The notes beneath the pieces were generated by a model. That model searched no databases. It was not told where the DNA came from and was given only the letters and a program-made list of their open reading frames with translations. Below are positions 43,955 through 45,601 of a stretch of 45,601 nt of DNA, piece after piece (position 1 is the first letter of the stretch; every line of letters starts with the position of its first letter). A program made the position numbers and the translations under genes. This DNA is from CAZUZS01 sp964624795 (GTDB lineage: Bacteria; Calditrichota; Calditrichia; RBG-13-44-9): NCBI GenBank assembly GCA_964624795.1, contig CAZUZS010000038.1:1-45601 (forward strand), written 5' to 3'.

Positions 43955-45601
43955 TTACTTTTCTACAACATGCAAAAGTGTCGGCAGCACAATAAGCAAT
44001 AGCGGCAGGGCGATGATCAGCCCCCCGATTATGGCAATAGCCAGCGGCTGGTGCATCTGCGCACCGGTGCCGATTCCCAGCGCCAGCGGGAACAGAGCGC
44101 TGATGGCTCCCAGGGCGGTCATGAGCTTGGGACGCAGGCGGGTGGAAATGGAATAGACCAGCGAGTCGTCTTTTTCCCTGTTGCTGTTTCTTGCTTCGCG
44201 GTATTGCAGGTAGGTGAAAATGGCATTCTCCCCAATGATGCCGACGATCATGATGATGCCGGTGTAGCTGCCCACATTGAGCGGCGTCCCTGTGATGAAG
44301 AGTGCCAGCAGGCTGCCCGTCATTCCCAATACCGCAATGAAAATAATCGACAGTGAAACCCGGAAATTTTTGAACAGAAACAGGATGACGGTGAAAACCA
44401 GCAGCACGGCAGCAATCAAAATGCTCAGCAGCTCGTGGAACGCCTGCTGCTGTTCGGCGTAAGCGCCGCCGTACACGATTTCGTAACCCGGCGGCAAGCT
44501 GATCTTGCTGCTGATCCGCTGCCGGATATCTTTCAGCGTGCTGCCCAAATCACGATTGTTGAGACGGGCCGTAACTGCCACCATTGGCTTCAGGTTTTCA
44601 CGATCGATTTCGGCTACGCCTTTGGTCAGCTTCACATCGGCAAACTCCGACAACGGCTTGATGCGACCGTCGTTTAGAAAAATGAAGCTCTGTCGCAGGC
44701 TGTTGATGGGCACATTATTCTCGTTTTCCATCATGCGAATATTCACCAACTTGTTCTTTTCCAGGATGCTGCCTACCACATTACCCTCGATCTTATCCTG
44801 CAACTGAAATTGCAGATCGCCGGGATTCATTTGATATTGGGCAAGTGCGGCAATCTTTGGCTCGAACCGCACCTCCGGGCCGGCAATGATAATGCCGTTA
44901 AAAACATCCGCTGTGCCCGGCGTATTTTCAACTATGGCCGTCACGCTGTCGGCCAATGCCGTCAATTTTTCGTGGTCATCACCGAAAATCTTGACTTCTA
45001 TGGGCTGCACTGATGCCATCAAATCGCCCAACATATCACCGATCACCTGGCCGAAATCGACCTGCAGCCCGGGCAACAGCGCCTCCACATGAGTGCGGAT
45101 GTCATCGGCAACTTCCTCGGTGGTTTTGCTGCGATCCTTTTTGAGCTGGATCAGGTAATCGCCGTCGTTGGACTCGGTAATAAAAAAGCCAAGCTGCGTG
45201 CCGGTACGACGGGAAAAGCTCTCTACTTCCGGCGTGTGCTGCAACACGTTATCCACGACCTTCAGCATTCTGTCCGTTGCATCCAGGGAAGAGCCCGGCG
45301 GGCTGGTATAATCGAGCACGATAGCGCCTTCATCCATTTCGGGCAGAAATCCTGACGGCAGTTTTGGCAGAATTATGACGGTGAGCAGAATAAGCACTGC
45401 CACGAAGCCCTCGGCAATAAACGGCTTGCGGATGAAAAAGTAGACCCAGTTGCGGGTTTTCAGCGCCTTGGATTTATGCCGGACGGAATGCCGCTCCCGT
45501 GAAAACAGGATGTAAATCACCGGCAGGCCGATCCAGGTGACGAAAAAAGAACAAACCAGCGTGATGATCATGGTGTCGGTCATCACCTTGAAATAGGCGC
45601 C
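43955..45601 (-). CDS. HME-type RND efflux permease (CusA/CzcA-like), 5' partial
   Basis: About 548 C-terminal codons are visible; the frame runs open through the right edge (…GAYFKV then MTDTM). Present are the TM5/TM6 region 'GLPVIYILF', the start of the second porter domain 'LPSGFLPEMDEGAIVLDY', the large periplasmic segment and the C-terminal membrane bundle with 'GIIGENAIF' and 'RLRPKLMTA'. 'SGFLPEMDEG' and 'SRRTGTQLG' are typical of the heavy-metal HME branch. It exports metal ions or other compounds by proton antiport across the envelope. Its partner MFP and OMP genes would lie outside the window to the right. The stop is intact at 43955. Confidence 0.9.
   Translation of the reverse strand, partial: GAYFKVMTDTMIITLVCSFFVTWIGLPVIYILFSRERHSVRHKSKALKTRNWVYFFIRKPFIAEGFVAVLILLTVIILPKLPSGFLPEMDEGAIVLDYTSPPGSSLDATDRMLKVVDNVLQHTPEVESFSRRTGTQLGFFITESNDGDYLIQLKKDRSKTTEEVADDIRTHVEALLPGLQVDFGQVIGDMLGDLMASVQPIEVKIFGDDHEKLTALADSVTAIVENTPGTADVFNGIIIAGPEVRFEPKIAALAQYQMNPGDLQFQLQDKIEGNVVGSILEKNKLVNIRMMENENNVPINSLRQSFIFLNDGRIKPLSEFADVKLTKGVAEIDRENLKPMVAVTARLNNRDLGSTLKDIRQRISSKISLPPGYEIVYGGAYAEQQQAFHELLSILIAAVLLVFTVILFLFKNFRVSLSIIFIAVLGMTGSLLALFITGTPLNVGSYTGIIMIVGIIGENAIFTYLQYREARNSNREKDDSLVYSISTRLRPKLMTALGAISALFPLALGIGTGAQMHQPLAIAIIGGLIIALPLLLIVLPTLLHVVEK

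Overview
The window reads as a metagenome-assembled scaffold from a Gram-negative bacterium of the FCB superphylum, most like Calditrichota, KSB1 or Marinimicrobia. This is inferred from two secreted proteins ending in 'YPNPFN' type-A sorting domains of the type IX secretion system, together with M6-type, CBM9-like and FG-GAP secreted architectures, TRAP-TatT transport, an inner-membrane multihaem cytochrome and an HME-type RND pump. No rRNA, tRNA, CRISPR array, prophage or insertion sequence was seen. Four runs of exactly 100 N (5025-5124, 7253-7352, 26194-26293, 36391-36490) are scaffold gaps of unknown true size. Two of them have identical sequence on both flanks, so they sit in repeats.

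Region 1 (1-12343, minus strand): a large secreted protein with an M6-metalloprotease fold but no HExxH catalytic motif is followed, 72 bp on, by a giant surface protein. That protein has about 17 tandem 93-residue Ig-like/cadherin-like repeats and then about nine more diverged domains, and it is still open at the left edge.

Region 2 (12859-19301, plus): an RCK/TrkA-type regulator, a NusG_II-domain protein, a Gx-transporter-like membrane protein, an unknown Cys-cluster protein, a Ste24/M48 membrane protease and an M16 protease form a tightly packed run with overlapping or abutting genes. A stand-alone HisI-like protein lacking the catalytic cysteines follows, and a hairpin separates it from the next convergent gene.

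Region 3 (19516-26760): signalling and general metabolism. It holds a hybrid PAS histidine kinase, an acyl-CoA dehydrogenase, a TPR protein, a REC-PAS-HD-GYP response regulator (predicted cyclic-di-GMP phosphodiesterase) and a GNAT acetyltransferase.

Region 4 (26991-34551, minus): a secreted FG-GAP protein, dapB, and a four-gene TRAP transporter with the TPR lipoprotein TatT (a TPAT system), preceded by an SDR oxidoreductase. The binding protein lacks the arginine that most family members use to bind a carboxylate.

Region 5 (34801-40270, minus): metal handling and respiration. It holds a zinc-type CDF exporter, a His-rich NifX-like protein, an ArsR-family repressor with a clear promoter and palindromic operator, a YfiT/DinB protein, and an 11-haem cytochrome fused to a b-type membrane domain and preceded by a 64-residue helix-turn-helix protein.

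Region 6 (40579-45601, minus): a PAP2 phosphatase, a 3-methyladenine DNA glycosylase, glgC, and the C-terminal half of an HME-family RND pump that runs off the right edge.

The best candidates for something undescribed are the catalytically dead M6 protein paired with the giant repeat adhesin, the non-catalytic HisI-like protein, the TatT-linked binding protein with an altered ligand site, and the small helix-turn-helix protein coupled to the 11-haem cytochrome.
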